Shown: positions 21,586-32,273, counted from the first letter of the stretch. The stretch: DNA of 64,000 nucleotides from Sycon ciliatum (GCF_964019385.1 NC_088645.1:9930266-9994265); one strand, 5' to 3'. Notes: generated by a model not told the origin, from the letters alone. Numbers and translations: made by a program.

Positions 21586-22380
21586 CGACATTTGGCGACC
21601 ACACCAGGATGTCCAGTGACACTAACATGTCGAACCCTCGGCAGCGAGAGGGATCGCTGCCAGTAGCCATCGTTACCACACGACAGCCCGTCCTCGGCAC
21701 GACGATAAACTTCACCCTGGCGACCGCGGTTGGTCACCGTCACCGTCTCGCCCGTCCCGGAGCATGACGTTAAACTGCTGGACGTAGCCAGAGCTGGATA
21801 GGAGGTACATCGAGGAAGTCAAGATGAAGGTAACACGCAAACGGGAGCTGCATGGATTTCGAGTGAAGTTAGTTCGGGTCAGTTACCAGTTCCTGGACAC
21901 GGTTCTGGTCTTGTTACCCGTCTAGTCTTGTTTTGTCTTATTAGTTCATAGTGATAGTAACACAGAAGCAATCCCTGCAGGCTGACCCATACTGCAATAG
22001 CTTGTTCGAGCGTAACGGCATACCGGTAACTTATTTTTTTAACACTGATTAGGTTATGAGTCTGTGTAAGACTGACGCATTATGTTTTCTTTGGCTCTTG
22101 GGTAAGAAGAAGTTGGTTCCCTTCAAGAGTTTTATGGTTTTGCTTTCTATTTCATTGCCGTTACTTTTCTTCTGTTACGAGGATGTAACATGTTTAGTTC
22201 GTAGGGGGGGGGGGAGGTGTCGTGTCCGTGTGTTGCTGCATTATCTGCGTTGTATTTCGGCTCCTATCGTTAGACAGGGTGTGCTGTGGCGTCGATGTGT
22301 CTCGTCAATGAATAGCGTTGTTGAAGAACCATTCATGCTCAGCTGGCTGGTTGCTCGATCGTTTCGCTCTTTGTGTGTTG
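21586..22380. other. No gene seen
   Basis: Lies between the R2 copies. It contains a G9 run at 22205-22213 and no supported gene. Confidence 0.4.
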
Positions 22381-22505
22381 AGGAGTGAAGCTTTGGATCT
22401 CTTTGTGTGATGGAGGTGAATAATGGGTATCTGGACTCCTGGTATATTTCTATACAGTCCCTGGAATCGTAGAATCCTGATAGTATGTTTGGCCCACTCC
22501 TCGGT
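22381..22505. repeat. Direct repeat R2, copy 2
   Basis: This is the second copy of the repeat at 21459-21585, starting 922 bp after the first. The minus-strand frame is also open here. Confidence 0.6.
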
Positions 22506-22944
22506 CATTACATACATGTACATGTCCATTGTCTATCCTCAGTGACGAACGCAGACCTCCCAAGTGAGGCAGGAGAGTGGGGATAAGTTTCTCAACAAGC
22601 GGGCGTGTAAAGGCCCTAAAACCCCGTAAATCGCATCCTTGTTACTCTCACACCGAGCAAGTGAGTACCCAGGTCACGGTGGGTGTCGCAGCAGTACAAT
22701 TATTACTGGCAGATGGTGACTCTGGTAAGTGGGTACCAAAATGTTTGAATGTAAGGTAAGGTATTTCAGAAATGTATGTGTCCATTCACCACGCGACTAC
22801 TTAGCCTTTGTTTTTTAATTAATCGCTTAAACTTACTGGCACGTCGAAGTCAAGAAAAGACTGGCGATAGCAACATCAAAGCTTCAAGAGGTCCAGACGT
22901 TCTAGACTTGCCGAACTACATGTGCATGTATATCCCTTAAAATT
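22506..22944. other. No gene seen
   Basis: No supported coding region. Confidence 0.4.
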
Positions 22945-23110
22945 GAAATACGCTTGTTAACTGCTATCGTTCTGGCTACTGTACTCTATGGCTGCCAGAC
23001 CTGGACCATCTCACAAACTATCCTAAATCGAAGTAGAGCTTTTGAGCTCAGGTAGCTGCGTAAGCTGCTATCATCATCGTTCAAATTAATAAGTCAGTAC
23101 TGCAGGAAGT
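22945..23110 (+). pseudogene. LINE RT C-terminal scrap
   Basis: The plus strand reads RLLTAIVLATVLYGCQTWTI, then LNRSRAFELR, a stop and LRKLL. YGCQTW followed by LRKLL is a standard block downstream of the RT palm in many LINEs. Nothing else of this element is visible. Confidence 0.6.
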
Positions 23111-23189
23111 CAAAAATGCCATTGGCCCGTTCCCACGCCTTGATTCTACCAAGAGTATATAACCCCCTGGGCGTTACATGTATGTACTC

Positions 23190-23765
23190 TTGATTCGGAG
23201 ATGCGACTCCGATCTACAGTGACGCGCTGAGGAAGAGTGGATACCGGGAGAACGTACAGTATTTTGACGAGCGTAAAACGGACGAGACAAAGAAGAAGAA
23301 AAGGAATTGCCCCCGGAACATCATAATTATGGTTCAATCCACCATTTAGCAAGAACGCTGCCACCGACGTCGGACATCGCTTCCTCCAGCTAGTAGCCAA
23401 ACACTCCTCCAAAGGCTCAAGCCTCAACAAAATCTTCAACCGGAACTCGGTAAAGGTTAGCTACAGTTGCATGCAGAATATGGCCACTATCATCAAACAA
23501 CACAATAACACGATTCTACGGCCCAAGAAACAAGCTAACGGAGGTGACAACGACACCAAGACTTGTAACTGTCGGGCGAAAGACTCATGTCCACTGGACG
23601 GAGCGTGTCTAACGGAGAGCATCGGTTATAAGGCAAGAGTCACCGCAGGTATGGAGAAGAAGGAGTATACTGGTTTAACAGCAACAACATTCAAACAACG
23701 CTACTATAACCACCAACCCTCATTCCGCCACAGACAACACGAGAAGGACACCCGCCTATCACAGT
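23190..23765 (+). pseudogene. PLE-B ORF, region before and into the GIY-YIG nuclease
   Basis: The frame reads IYSDALRKSGYRENV, a frameshift near 23330, then WFNPPFSKNAATDVGHRFL, KIFNRNSVKVSYSCM, a Cys-rich knuckle (CNCRAKDSCPLDGACL) and the nuclease core YTGLTATTFKQRYYNHQPSF. In this PLE family the Y-GLT-xxFK-R-xNH-SF block is the GIY-YIG nuclease, which nicks the insertion target. The frame breaks at LSQY, where a LINE inserted. It continues at 29397. Confidence 0.8.
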
Positions 23766-23888
23766 ACGTTTTATTTTATTTTTTTATATTATTGAACACT
23801 CACTGCATGATGAACTAAAATGAGGAGAAGAACTCGACACAATGGTACATATCCAGCAGGACGGAGTGGGTGGGACCTGTGAAGCTCA

Positions 23889-23907
23889 GCCGACCAAGGG
23901 TCTCGGC
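23889..23907 (-). other. LINE-alpha 3' UTR hairpin, copy 2
   Basis: GCCGACC-AAG-GGTCTCGGC on the plus strand. It differs from the copies at 6358-6376 and 48126-48144 only in the three loop bases. Confidence 0.65.
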
Positions 23908-24451
23908 ATCACAGCTGCACATGTGCACCAAAGGAAACAAAATGGGGATTGGAAGGGCGGGGAGGGGAGCAGGAGAGCAAGAACTCTAAGGGTAGGAAAG
24001 AGAGGAGGGAGGGGAGGAAGCCAGGAAACTTGTTATTCCAAGATGTGAGTGCAAACAAGTACGAAAACAAGTACAAAGATAGCAGTATCAAGATCATGAT
24101 GCTGAGGCGAAAGTAAAGGCTGATTGCCGTGCAGATTTGACGAAAGATTAGAGTGAGAATGGAGGAGAGTTAGAGAGAGATAAAGACAGATGGATTGGGA
24201 GTTTGATGAGAAGGGAGTGCTCCGAGAACATCAACAGGGTAGTACTGGCAGTAGCCTAGGGGGCGATGTCCGTGGCCAATGACCAACCCGACCGTTTCAG
24301 GTAGCGGTAGGTCAGAACCTTGAACTGCTGCATCCCTTTGGCAGACGGTGCATCGCGGAGGAGAGTGGCTGGCAGTTCATTCCAGGCTTCGATGAAGCAC
24401 TCCGGGAAAGAGCGCAGCGCAACATTGCAGGATCTGGCAGGTAGGGCTGTC

Positions 24452-24770
24452 TGGAGTTTATTTTTTATTTTTTTTATTTGAGGGATTCCCAAAAGGCCGA
24501 AGCCTAAATCAAGGGGGTCTCCGAGAATAAATATACGTGTACAATGCGTGTACAATAAAGTGCAATTCTTTAAAGGAAGAAAATATTAAGATAAAAAAAG
24601 ATTAATGTGAAGAGGTTAAGTAAGAAGTCTGAGTAGAAGCAAGCGAAAAGGGTACTGGTAAAGAAGGGGGTAATCAGGAAGTGAAAAAACCTCGAGGATG
24701 GGATCTATACCTGTGGAAATGGGACTTAACGTGCCGGCTAAATACACCACGGGTTTCAGATATCCTAATC
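24452..24770 (-). mobile_element. LINE-beta copy 2, 3' end inserted in LINE-alpha copy 2
   Basis: LINE-alpha protein homology stops at HELQLPT (about 24775) and resumes at ARSCNVALRSF (about 24445). The intervening 320 bp ends on the minus strand with GGGAATCCCTC followed by aaataaaaaaaataaaaa, the same ending as the LINE-beta copies at 11872 and 34123. Flanks ctgcctacc and gccctacc may be a diverged target duplication. The insertion has no identifiable protein part beyond a short in-frame tail. Confidence 0.65.
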
Positions 24771-26464
24771 TCGGTAGGCAGTTGAAGCTCGTGCGCAAGG
24801 TTGGTAGCCGAACGGCGACGTGTGGCAGGCGCGATGGAGGGTGCGATGGCTCTGGCTGGGCATGTTGCTGCAGGAGCTGGTGGGCTTGCGATGTAATGGA
24901 GCTTGTACAGAGTTGTGAGGCCGGCCACAGGGCGCCGCAGGGACAGAGTGTCCATTGCAGCCCCTGTCCCAATCAGGGTGAGGTCACGATGCTGGACTCG
25001 GTCCAGCTGTGAGAGATGGGTAGCCGCAGCTCCCATCCATACAAGTGGGCAGTACTCCATTAGAAGCCGAATGAACCCCCGGTGTGCTGTGGCCCGGCCC
25101 GGTGGGTCCAGGACATGGCACGCCTTCCGGAAGAAACCAATTCGCTGTGTGGCACGCACTGCAGTTCCTCGAAGATGCTCCGAGTATGTTAGATGGGCAT
25201 CAAACGTCACTCCAAGGAGCTTCAGCCGCGAGCATTCCGGGACCGCTGTGCTGTTGAACTTGATGGGTGGTGTCTCCCAGGGTCTGCGGTGTCGGGACAG
25301 AGTCATGGCCTGTGATTTCGTTGGCTCAAAAGTGACGCGCCACTGAGCACCCCATTCAGCAAGTGCATCCACACCAGCTTGGAGGTTGCGGCACACTTCT
25401 GTCACAGCATGTGGCGTTGGGATGTGGGCATAAAGCGTGGCGTCATCTGCGTAAACAGCCCGAGTGATCCCTTCCGGTAGGACGTCGCAGGCGTCATTCA
25501 CGTACAGCAAAAACAGTGTGGGCCCAAGGATGCTCCTTTGTGGGACCCCAGCATCAATCTTGTATGGTTTTGAAGATGCTCCGCCGACTACTGCCTGCAA
25601 CTTCCTGTCATACAGGTAGTCAGCCAGCCAGTTGAGGAGGGGACCAGTGATGCCGTATGACGCAGCCTTGTGGAGCACGCCTCGGTGTGTAACTTTGTCG
25701 AATGCTCCTGCTATGTCTACAGCCAGCACGCGGACTGCGCCACCACGGTTGACTTCGGAGACCCAGGAGTGGTTGAGAGACGTGAGAAGGTCAGATGTGC
25801 TGAGCCCCTGCCGGAATCTGTACTGGTGGATGGACAGAGCCTTTTCATGCTCAAGATGACAGATTATGGCAGTGGTAACAATCTTCTCCAAACAGATAAC
25901 AAGGACACAGGTCGGTAGTTCTTAGCAGCAGAATGAGATTGCTTCTTGTGTATCGGGACCACATGGGCTACTTTCCAGAGAGAGGGTTGGACATGGCACT
26001 GAAAACAGAGTGAGAACAGCTTGTGGTGCATCCAAACCTTTGGAGCACTGCTTCAGAACTCTGGCAGGGATGCCATCGGGTCCGGTAGCCTTGGTTGGAT
26101 CCAGCTGGCGGAGCTGGCGCTGGATTGTCGCTTTCCGAAATCGGACAATTGTCAGGGCAGATGTACACCTAGGAGGAAGGTCAGGAAGGTCGGAGTGCTG
26201 TAGATCTTGATCACCCAGACTGCATTTGCTCGCAAAGAATTCTCCAAAGCAAGTAGCCTTTTCCTGGTTGGTGACACGTTCTCTGCCCTGGGCATTGCGT
26301 AGGACAGCGATAGACGAGCTGCGGCCAGAGCCTGCAGCTTGCTTCAGGAGTGACCACCATTGCTTGTTTCGCAGTGATCCATGTTTGAGCCGATCTCGGA
26401 TGCGGGCAGATTCTGCCTGCTTTGCGAGACGAAGGCAATTGGCAGAGGCTCGGACTTTGGCATT

Positions 26465-27256
26465 AGAGAGGATGAGCATAACGAAAATTCGTAAAGATCT
26501 TTCGGAATCGGAGCCATCTGGAAGTGACGAAAATTCGTAAAGAAAATCTGTTGTGCTCAACGAAAAACGTAGTGTGACCACGGTGACCACGGTGACCCTT
26601 TCGAGTACTTTTTCCGCTGTTTGCGCGCGTGGTGAACAATTTTTTGGAATCAAGCGTGTACTCCGGCCCACGTGTACGTGTAGGCACACCATGCACCGAA
26701 CTGAGTTGGGCTCAAGTAACAATAGTTTTCCAGCTCACAGGCAACGATCTCCATGGCTGGAGACCCTCGTCGAAACGGTTGGTCGTGAGAACGAAGCTGC
26801 CTGAGAAGGGCCAGGTCCATCGCGAGATCACATGTCCTTCGCTGTGACGTCGCAGGGGAAGACGAAGACGCCGAAGTGGCAGAATTCTGCTGCGAGGATT
26901 CAGCAGAATAATTTGTCACAGGGCGAGCACTGACAGGACTTCCAGAACTGACAGAACTAGCCGAGCGCTGTCCAGGTGACAGAGGATTGCTGAGCGAGCG
27001 GGAAAGAGATCCATCAGCTCCACAGGATGCCGAGTAGGAAGAACTCGCATAACGACTTGAAAAGGCCATAGCGAAAAAATCTTGACACCACGTGCATCAA
27101 CACAGCTACATGTATACAGAAGCTTGCGAGAAAGTAGCGAAAGTTCAAAACGTAAGATCTTCAAGTTTCGCGATCATCCTCGCGAAAGTTCCTTTCCTTT
27201 TTCGTTACTCGTGCCCAGACTACGTCTAAGTTACGAATTTCGTTATGCACCTCTCT
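26465..27256. mobile_element. 792-bp TIR element with ATT target duplication
   Basis: Removing 26465-27256 and one of the flanking ATT triplets (26462-26464, 27257-27259) restores the LINE-alpha frame from LIDYN to AKVRAS, which aligns with the two other LINE-alpha copies. The ends are inverted: AGAGAGG-atga-GCATAAC-GAAAATTCGTAA on the left against AGAGAGG-t-GCATAAC-GAAATTCGTAA on the right. A second gaaaattcgtaaag lies subterminally at 26529-26542. An internal minus-strand frame (27069-26650) is Ser-rich and starts MAFSSRYASSSYSAS; it resembles no transposase I know. A 3-bp duplication is unusual; PIF/Harbinger uses TWA, not ATT. Confidence 0.7.
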
Positions 27257-28321
27257 ATTGTAGTCAATGAGTTGCTGGTGGCAGGTGGGGTGTCTCCTGA
27301 GACGGTTCCATGCATTCTTCTTTGCCTGGGTAGCGGCTGAGCATTCCGGCGTCCACCAGGATGGATCTGTTGGTTTCGTCGAAAGTTCTTGGTGAGGGAT
27401 GAAGCGATTCATGCCTTCCATGACAACAGCGGTTACTGATCTGCAGGACGCCTCGGAGCTGCATCTCATGTTTGGCATTAAGTGATCTTTGTAAAAAATA
27501 AAAAAATATAAAAAAGTCTTCTGATATATCCCAGTTTGCTGTTGAGTAGAAGTGCCGAAGCCGGCCCCAGTCTGCCTGAGCATACCTCCAAACGCGCCCT
27601 TTAGTCGGTGGTTCGCCGAGTGGGGTGGCATCAAAAGTGGCCACAACGGTGGCATGGTCTGATGCTCCAATGGGGTCCAGTACATTTACCACCACTGAGG
27701 TCTCCGAGAAGTCGCTGAGTATGAGGTCCAGGGTGTTCTCACCACGTGTCGGTTGAGTAACGTGCTGGTGGAGCCCGTGGAATGCAGAGAGTTCTTCCAT
27801 GTATTCACCAGCTGGTGTAGTCTTCGTGCTGCATAGCCAGCTTTCATTATGAACATTTAAATCCCCGGCTATCACAAAGCTGTTCCCGAGGGATCGAGCT
27901 TGATCCATGACTGAGTCAAGATACTCAAGCAGAGAGACATCTTGTCCAGGGCACGACCCCGGTCGGTACACTGCACATACAACTACTTTCTGGCCATTGT
28001 CCAGTAGCAGGCGAAGCCAGATGAACTCATGGCCATGGCAGTTGATGTCACTCAGGTGGTCAAAGGAGAGGGAGTCCCGGACCCAGACTGCAACTCCGCC
28101 ACCTTGAGCAGATCGGTTAAGTCGGAGGGGTGGGTGGAAGCCCGTCATGGAGGAGTCAGATAGTGAGGCTTTCTCCTGGGTGAATTTAGTCTCTGTTACG
28201 ATGGCGATGTCAGATCTGCTCCGTGCAACAGTATGCTGGAAGGCTCCAAACTTTAACAGCAGCCCAAAAGCATTTGTCAGCAGGAGCTTCATTACTGGGT
28301 ATGTCCTTGCGCAGCTGGTGT

Positions 28322-29227
28322 TCATTGGTGTTTGTGTGGCTGAATCGCTCCAGCTGAGGCAGCCTCTTCCTCACTGTCCCTATCGCCTCTGCTGCCCACG
28401 TTGCCGGCGCCAGATGCACCAGATGAACTGTCACCCTGCGGCCGTTTGCGGTGTCGCCAGGCTCGAGCGTAAAGCGGTCGTGGCCAGAAGTTCGCAGCAG
28501 TGACTGTTTCTAAGCCAGTGGCGTCGAGCGTCAATCGGGCGGATACTTTCCCGTCTTCCGTGGTGTGCATGCTGCACTCATGGACCTTGACGGATTTCGC
28601 CATGGTCACAGATCGCTGCTGAGTGAACTCTGTCACTGGCTCCTCTGTGCAATCCGCGTGCAGATTTCTCACATACACGACTGCCTTCCTTGTTTGGTAG
28701 GGTTCTTTGGATACTAGTTTCCACTATTCATCAGCGATTGGGTCGAACGATGTTTTCTGGGGCTTGACTAGGGGGCGCCCAACAGTCTGAAAACTTTCGT
28801 CTTCCTCACTCGAGATCTCACGATCACTGCCAGTGTCATCCACGTGTACGCGTTTGAAAGCGCTACGGTGTTCTCCTACTGCTGCACCAGTGCACTTGGT
28901 GACCTGGTCTCTTCGCGTACGGGTACGGCTACGAGATCCCTTCCGCTTCGTTGTATTCTGGGGCTGTTGTTCAGCCGGAGGAGAGGTAACACTTGCCGTT
29001 GCAATGGTGGACTCCTTCATGGCGACAACCTCCTCTTTCAGTCCTGTTATCTGCATGACCAGTTCGTCGATCCGGTATTTGAGACGGACCTCCAGGTTTG
29101 CAGATTCTGACACGAGCGCTGACAGCGTCTTGACAATTTCAAAGACGGACGATTCAATTTCAGGGATGGAGCTCAAAAGTTTTATTTCCGATTCCGTCAG
29201 GCTGCGAGTGGCAGTTCTGGCCGGCAT
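28322..29227 (-). pseudogene. LINE-alpha ORF1: coiled coil plus RRM-like C-terminal domain
   Basis: The ATG at 29227 opens MPARTATRSLTESEIKLLSS. Residues 20-80 are a predicted coiled coil (VFEIVKTLSALVSES, RIDELVMQITGLKEEVVAM). A basic stretch follows (TKRKGSRSRTRTRRDQ) and an acidic one (SSEEDESF). An in-frame TAG lies at 28724-28726. The same frame goes on with RKAVVYVRNLHADCTEEPV and ends LDATGLETVTAANFWPRPLY and a basic tail. This is a classical LINE ORF1 layout. The protein would bind the LINE RNA as a trimer. Apart from the stop it is intact. Confidence 0.8.
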
Positions 29228-29396
29228 AGCTACCTGTGTCTACCTACTAGTACTACCTAGACTATCTACTACTCACCACTCTTCTCTTCTACCCTGTAAC
29301 TACCTCCAGACCGGCCTGGTGCCGGCTGGGCTGAGAAATCGCACGAAAAACTACGGAGCTAGAAAAAGTCGAACCGTACTACACCACTGCTGCTCG

Positions 29397-29635
29397 TCTG
29401 GGCCAAGAAGGATGAAGGGAAGGAATTCAGCATTCGATGGGCGGTACACCGCAGAGCAGCGGCCTACAGCAACAAAAGCAAAAGGTACCACCTGTGTCTG
29501 GCGGAAAAATTGGCAATCGCGCAAGCACACAAGCACCTCTCTCTCAACAAAAGGAGTGAGCTTTTGTCAAAGTGTCGCCACGAGAATAAGTACTACCTTC
29601 GGAACTTCAAATCATCCACAACCATCACCAAGTAA
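29397..29635 (+). pseudogene. PLE-B ORF, C-terminal end
   Basis: The plus strand is open as VWAKKDEGKEFSIRWAVH, then YHLCLAEKLAIAQAHKHLSL, NKRSELLSKCRHENKYYLRN and a stop at 29633-29635. In this PLE family the last exon-like block is a Cys-containing CxLCLxEK motif followed by LNKRSEL-SKCRHxNK. Both are present, and they continue the frame that breaks at 23765. Confidence 0.85.
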
Positions 29636-29833
29636 GAGACAACCGGCTCCAGTGGTTGTTACCTTTCACCACTGCTGCCATTCACACTTTTACTTTTAGA
29701 TTTGCCTCATGATGCAGTCATCCACGCTTTGCACTGCCGCCATTAACAGCTTCTAGATTTGCGCCATGCTGCAGCTATGTACACTTGCTTTGTGAGTATA
29801 TAAACCAATACTGATCCAGATTTCTCATTACTG

Positions 29834-29874
29834 TTTTCTGATGATCGCTTAGTGCGTGAAACTCGGAGTAAAAA
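29834..29874 (+). ncRNA. Hammerhead-ribozyme-like motif of PLE-B
   Basis: The core reads CTGATGA (29838-29844) and GAAA (29858-29861). Stem II is CGC/GCG with a T-T mismatch next to the core. Stem III is ACT/AGT with a 3-nt loop, and the predicted cleavage triplet GTA ends at 29870. Stem I is TTTT/AAAA. Minimal hammerheads with very short stem III are known in Penelope-like elements. The weak stem I and the mismatch make activity uncertain. Confidence 0.5.
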
Positions 29875-29906
29875 GACTTTCTCTGTCCTCCTATTGTTTG
29901 TTTATA

Positions 29907-31084
29907 CTTGGTCCGACTTATTAAAATGTGCGTTTCGCTTCGAACGTCAACCAAACAAATTCAAATAATCTCAGGACGGAATAAACTTTCCAGCTACCTA
30001 ACACTATCCTTCAGTTGTCAATTTGTGATGCTGAAGAAGAAATGGCTGCAACTCCAACGGAGGCAGCGGCTCAGGATCCTAGTCGACTCGAGCATTTTAC
30101 GTGCAAATTTTGTCGTCAGAGGACTCCTGTTGCTTCTCGCGCTACACAGAGAAGGCCTGGTGCTGAAATCAACACCCCGCTGCGATGGGGGATTGTCACG
30201 GAATACCAGAACCTCCTGGGCGATCATTCTCGCTCCTGGCGGATTGAAATCGCTGCAATCGCTGTTTCCTTGGCTGAATTTCAGCAAACGCGTCATCCAG
30301 AAACTCGTGCAGAAAGCACCAGCATCGCTTCGTCCAGTTTGCTGATCTCTCTCGCAGTCGTTCACGATGTGGCAGCCGACGAATCAAGATCACGGAAGAG
30401 ATCGTCGAGAAGTTGATCGAAATAAATAACCGGCCTTGAAGTCGACTTTCAGGCGACAACTACTTGGCTGGAAAACTGAAGCGCAGAAAGAGTGAATTAT
30501 CCGGCGGATACGGTGCGGAGTCCTCGGATCCGCGCGCGGAGCCGCGATCGCGATGGGTCACAAGATCGCCAGTCTCCGGGGCCAGTGGATTCGTGAAACA
30601 GGCAGGGAAGAGCACGCATGGTCTGACTGCATGACATGTCGACACCGTTCAGACTCAGTACGCGCGCGGTACACGGTGGTACATGGTCAGAAGTGATTTT
30701 TTTATGCGTGGTGGTTTACTTGTTCGCCTCATTTGAAGGTGTCGTGGGAGCTTCAGGCGAAAACACCTACAGCCACCATTCTGATAGTCGTACTACACGA
30801 GGAGGAGGCGAAGTCGATCGTGTAAATCGTGCCTATGGAGTGAAAAAATCAAAGAAGCGCAGTGTAGCTTGGAGGAGATGAAAAAATGTCGACGTTTTGC
30901 AGGTTGACGCACTTGCAGATGCGCCCTGAGACACCAGCAGCGATGAAAACTAGAAGGTCAGGCCAAGAAACGACACAGTAGTTATCTATCTACCGTCTCT
31001 TGGTTGATTTTTTAGTACAGGTGCTCCTTTGTACATATGCTTGAGTTTTGAAGTGAAGCGCACATTTTAATAAGTCGGACCAAG
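29907..31084. mobile_element. 1178-bp TIR element flanked by TA, copy B
   Basis: CTTGGTCCGACTTATTAAAA at 29907 is matched by its reverse complement ending at 31084. The TIR is 26 bp perfect and extends to about 35 bp with gaps. TA stands on both sides (29905-29906, 31085-31086). The terminal CTTGGTCCG is shared with the element at 9278-10258. No transposase is visible. The inside holds plus-strand frames at 30015-30416 and 30636-30881 without known domains, possibly captured or random. Confidence 0.65.
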
Positions 31085-31317
31085 TACTCTTGATTCTACT
31101 GTTAAGCGCATCAAGATAAGTAGTTTGGAAATGTAGCAAGGCATCACGATAGGTACTCCCACTATTTCTTGGATGGAATGGTGCCTGGATCAAGACCCCG
31201 TGGTCACAATTGATTCACCAATATCAAAGACTGCACCAATGAACCTTACAATTCTCTCTCTCTCTCGTTGCTGCTGATCGTGATAGGTGTAGGCAGCTTG
31301 TTTTTTAGTGTAGTTAA

Positions 31318-32178
31318 AGGGGAAGTTAAGGCAAAAATTAAAATTTCACCAGTTGTAGTCTTCGGGGTGCTGAGTCGAATGGTCGTGGTCCGAGGAAGCT
31401 GAGACGCTCCCTTCCTACTTGAATCCCAATCGAACTCGCGCACTTCCACCGAAACTGGGTGACTGCGCCCTACTAGATGGGGATTTGTATGCAAAATGTC
31501 ACTAAAAGCGCCATTTCGTTCTTATAAAAGCACGGATGACCGCGATTGGCCCATATGTTGTACTCTTTGGGACGCTGAGTCGACTGGTTTTGGTCCGAAA
31601 AGGCTGCGATGCAGCGTTCCTCCTTTATTCCCAATCGAACATGGTTGAAGAAGCGGTCACGTGGTCCTGGGTGCCCAAATCACCTGGTCACCACGCCAGC
31701 AGGTGACAACTTTCACACCAAGGTTCAACTCGGGTTCAACTCGAGTGACAGGACTGCACCCAAAAAAGGTCAAACAGGCTAGTAAGTTGTACCCTGCAGG
31801 CACGGTGACCAGGTGACTGGTGTACGCAGGAGCACGTGACCGCTTCTTCAACCATGTTCGATTGGGAATAAAGGAGGAACGCCGCATCGCAGCCTTTTCG
31901 GACCAAAACCAGTCGACTCAGCGTCCAAAAGACTACAACACATGGGCCAATCGCGGTCATCCGTGCTTTTATAAGAACGAAATGGCGCTTTTAGTGACAT
32001 TTTGCATACAAATCCCCATCTAGTAGGGCGCAGTCACCCAGTTTCGGTGGAAGTGCGCGAGTTCGATTGGGATTCAAGTAGGAAGGGAGCGTCTCAGCTT
32101 CCTCGGACCACGACCATTCGACTCAGCACCCCGAAGACTACAACTGGTGAAATTTTAATTTTTGCCTTAACTTCCCCT
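31318..32178. mobile_element. 861-bp foldback flanked by TTAA (Kolobok/T2-like MITE)
   Basis: Arms 31318 to about 31690 and about 31800-32178 are nearly perfect reverse complements around an unpaired centre of about 110 bp. The ends are AGGGGAAGTTAAGGC and its complement, and TTAA lies on each side (31314-31317 and 32179-32182). TTAA duplication with AGGRR ends is the pattern of T2/Kolobok-type MITEs; piggyBac also uses TTAA but normally starts with CC. The mirrored 70-codon frames in the arms are palindrome artefacts. Confidence 0.7.
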
Positions 32179-32273
32179 TTAAGTGTTTCTGTTCTTTTGA
32201 TGCTGCTACCTTAGGACACACATAGCGCCCCTACAACCAGAGTGGTTATGGTTTATACATACATACATACATA

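Larger units (their letters stand above)
24256..28325 (-). pseudogene. LINE-alpha copy 2 ORF2: endonuclease plus reverse transcriptase, broken by insertions
   Basis: The ATG at 28325 overlaps the ORF1 stop. The APE domain (28325 to about 27540) shows LLLTNAFGLLLK, ETKFTQEK, GGVAVWVRDSL, YRPGSCPG, VIAGDLNVHNESW and GASDHATVV. A frameshift lies in a T-rich run near 27490-27520. The linker reads DPSWWTPECSAA to about 27260, where the TIR element interrupts after the Asn of LIDYN. The frame resumes at 26461 with AKVRASANCL. Next come KATGPDGIPARVLK, small slips near 25983 (CT run) and 25890 (T run), motif [15 protein letters not shown], motif [21 protein letters not shown] (QRS instead of QGS) and motif C YADDATLYA. 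The C-terminus AWNELPATLL is separated by the LINE-beta insertion and ends at 24256. Confidence 0.85.
23768..29396 (-). mobile_element. LINE-alpha copy 2, full-length, with two internal insertions
   Basis: From 29396 to 23768 the minus strand carries a 5' UTR of about 170 bp, ORF1, an ATGA overlap, ORF2 and a 3' UTR with the family hairpin at 23889-23907. It ends in an A-rich tail (ataaaaaaataaaat). Two insertions split ORF2: a LINE-beta 3' end (24452-24770) and a TIR element (26465-27256). Without them the element is about 4.5 kb. It sits in the PLE-B reading frame. It carries one nonsense codon in ORF1 and at least three frameshifts in ORF2. Confidence 0.8.
23160..29885 (+). mobile_element. 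PLE-B, Penelope-like element split by a LINE nest
   Basis: A plus-strand PLE reading frame runs from about 23190 to 23765, stops at the T-rich (minus-strand poly-A) end of LINE-alpha copy 2, and resumes at 29397 with the residues expected next. The join at LSQY and VWAKKDEGKEF restores the usual C-terminal part of the family. The element ends with a hammerhead-like motif at 29834-29874. Interruption by 5.63 kb of LINE is therefore inferred from protein continuity. The RT portion upstream is missing; a fragment of the same family's RT is at 13717-14190. Confidence 0.8.

Noticed and set aside
24256..24450. A separate LINE between PLE-B and LINE-alpha copy 2
   Set aside because: The C-terminal frame is exactly the part missing from LINE-alpha copy 2, so a single LINE split by a 320-bp LINE-beta insertion is simpler.
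31246..32214. Two 70-80 codon ORFs starting MHTNPHLVGRSHPV as a duplicated gene
   Set aside because: They are mirror images inside the arms of one foldback, with no homology and no upstream signals.
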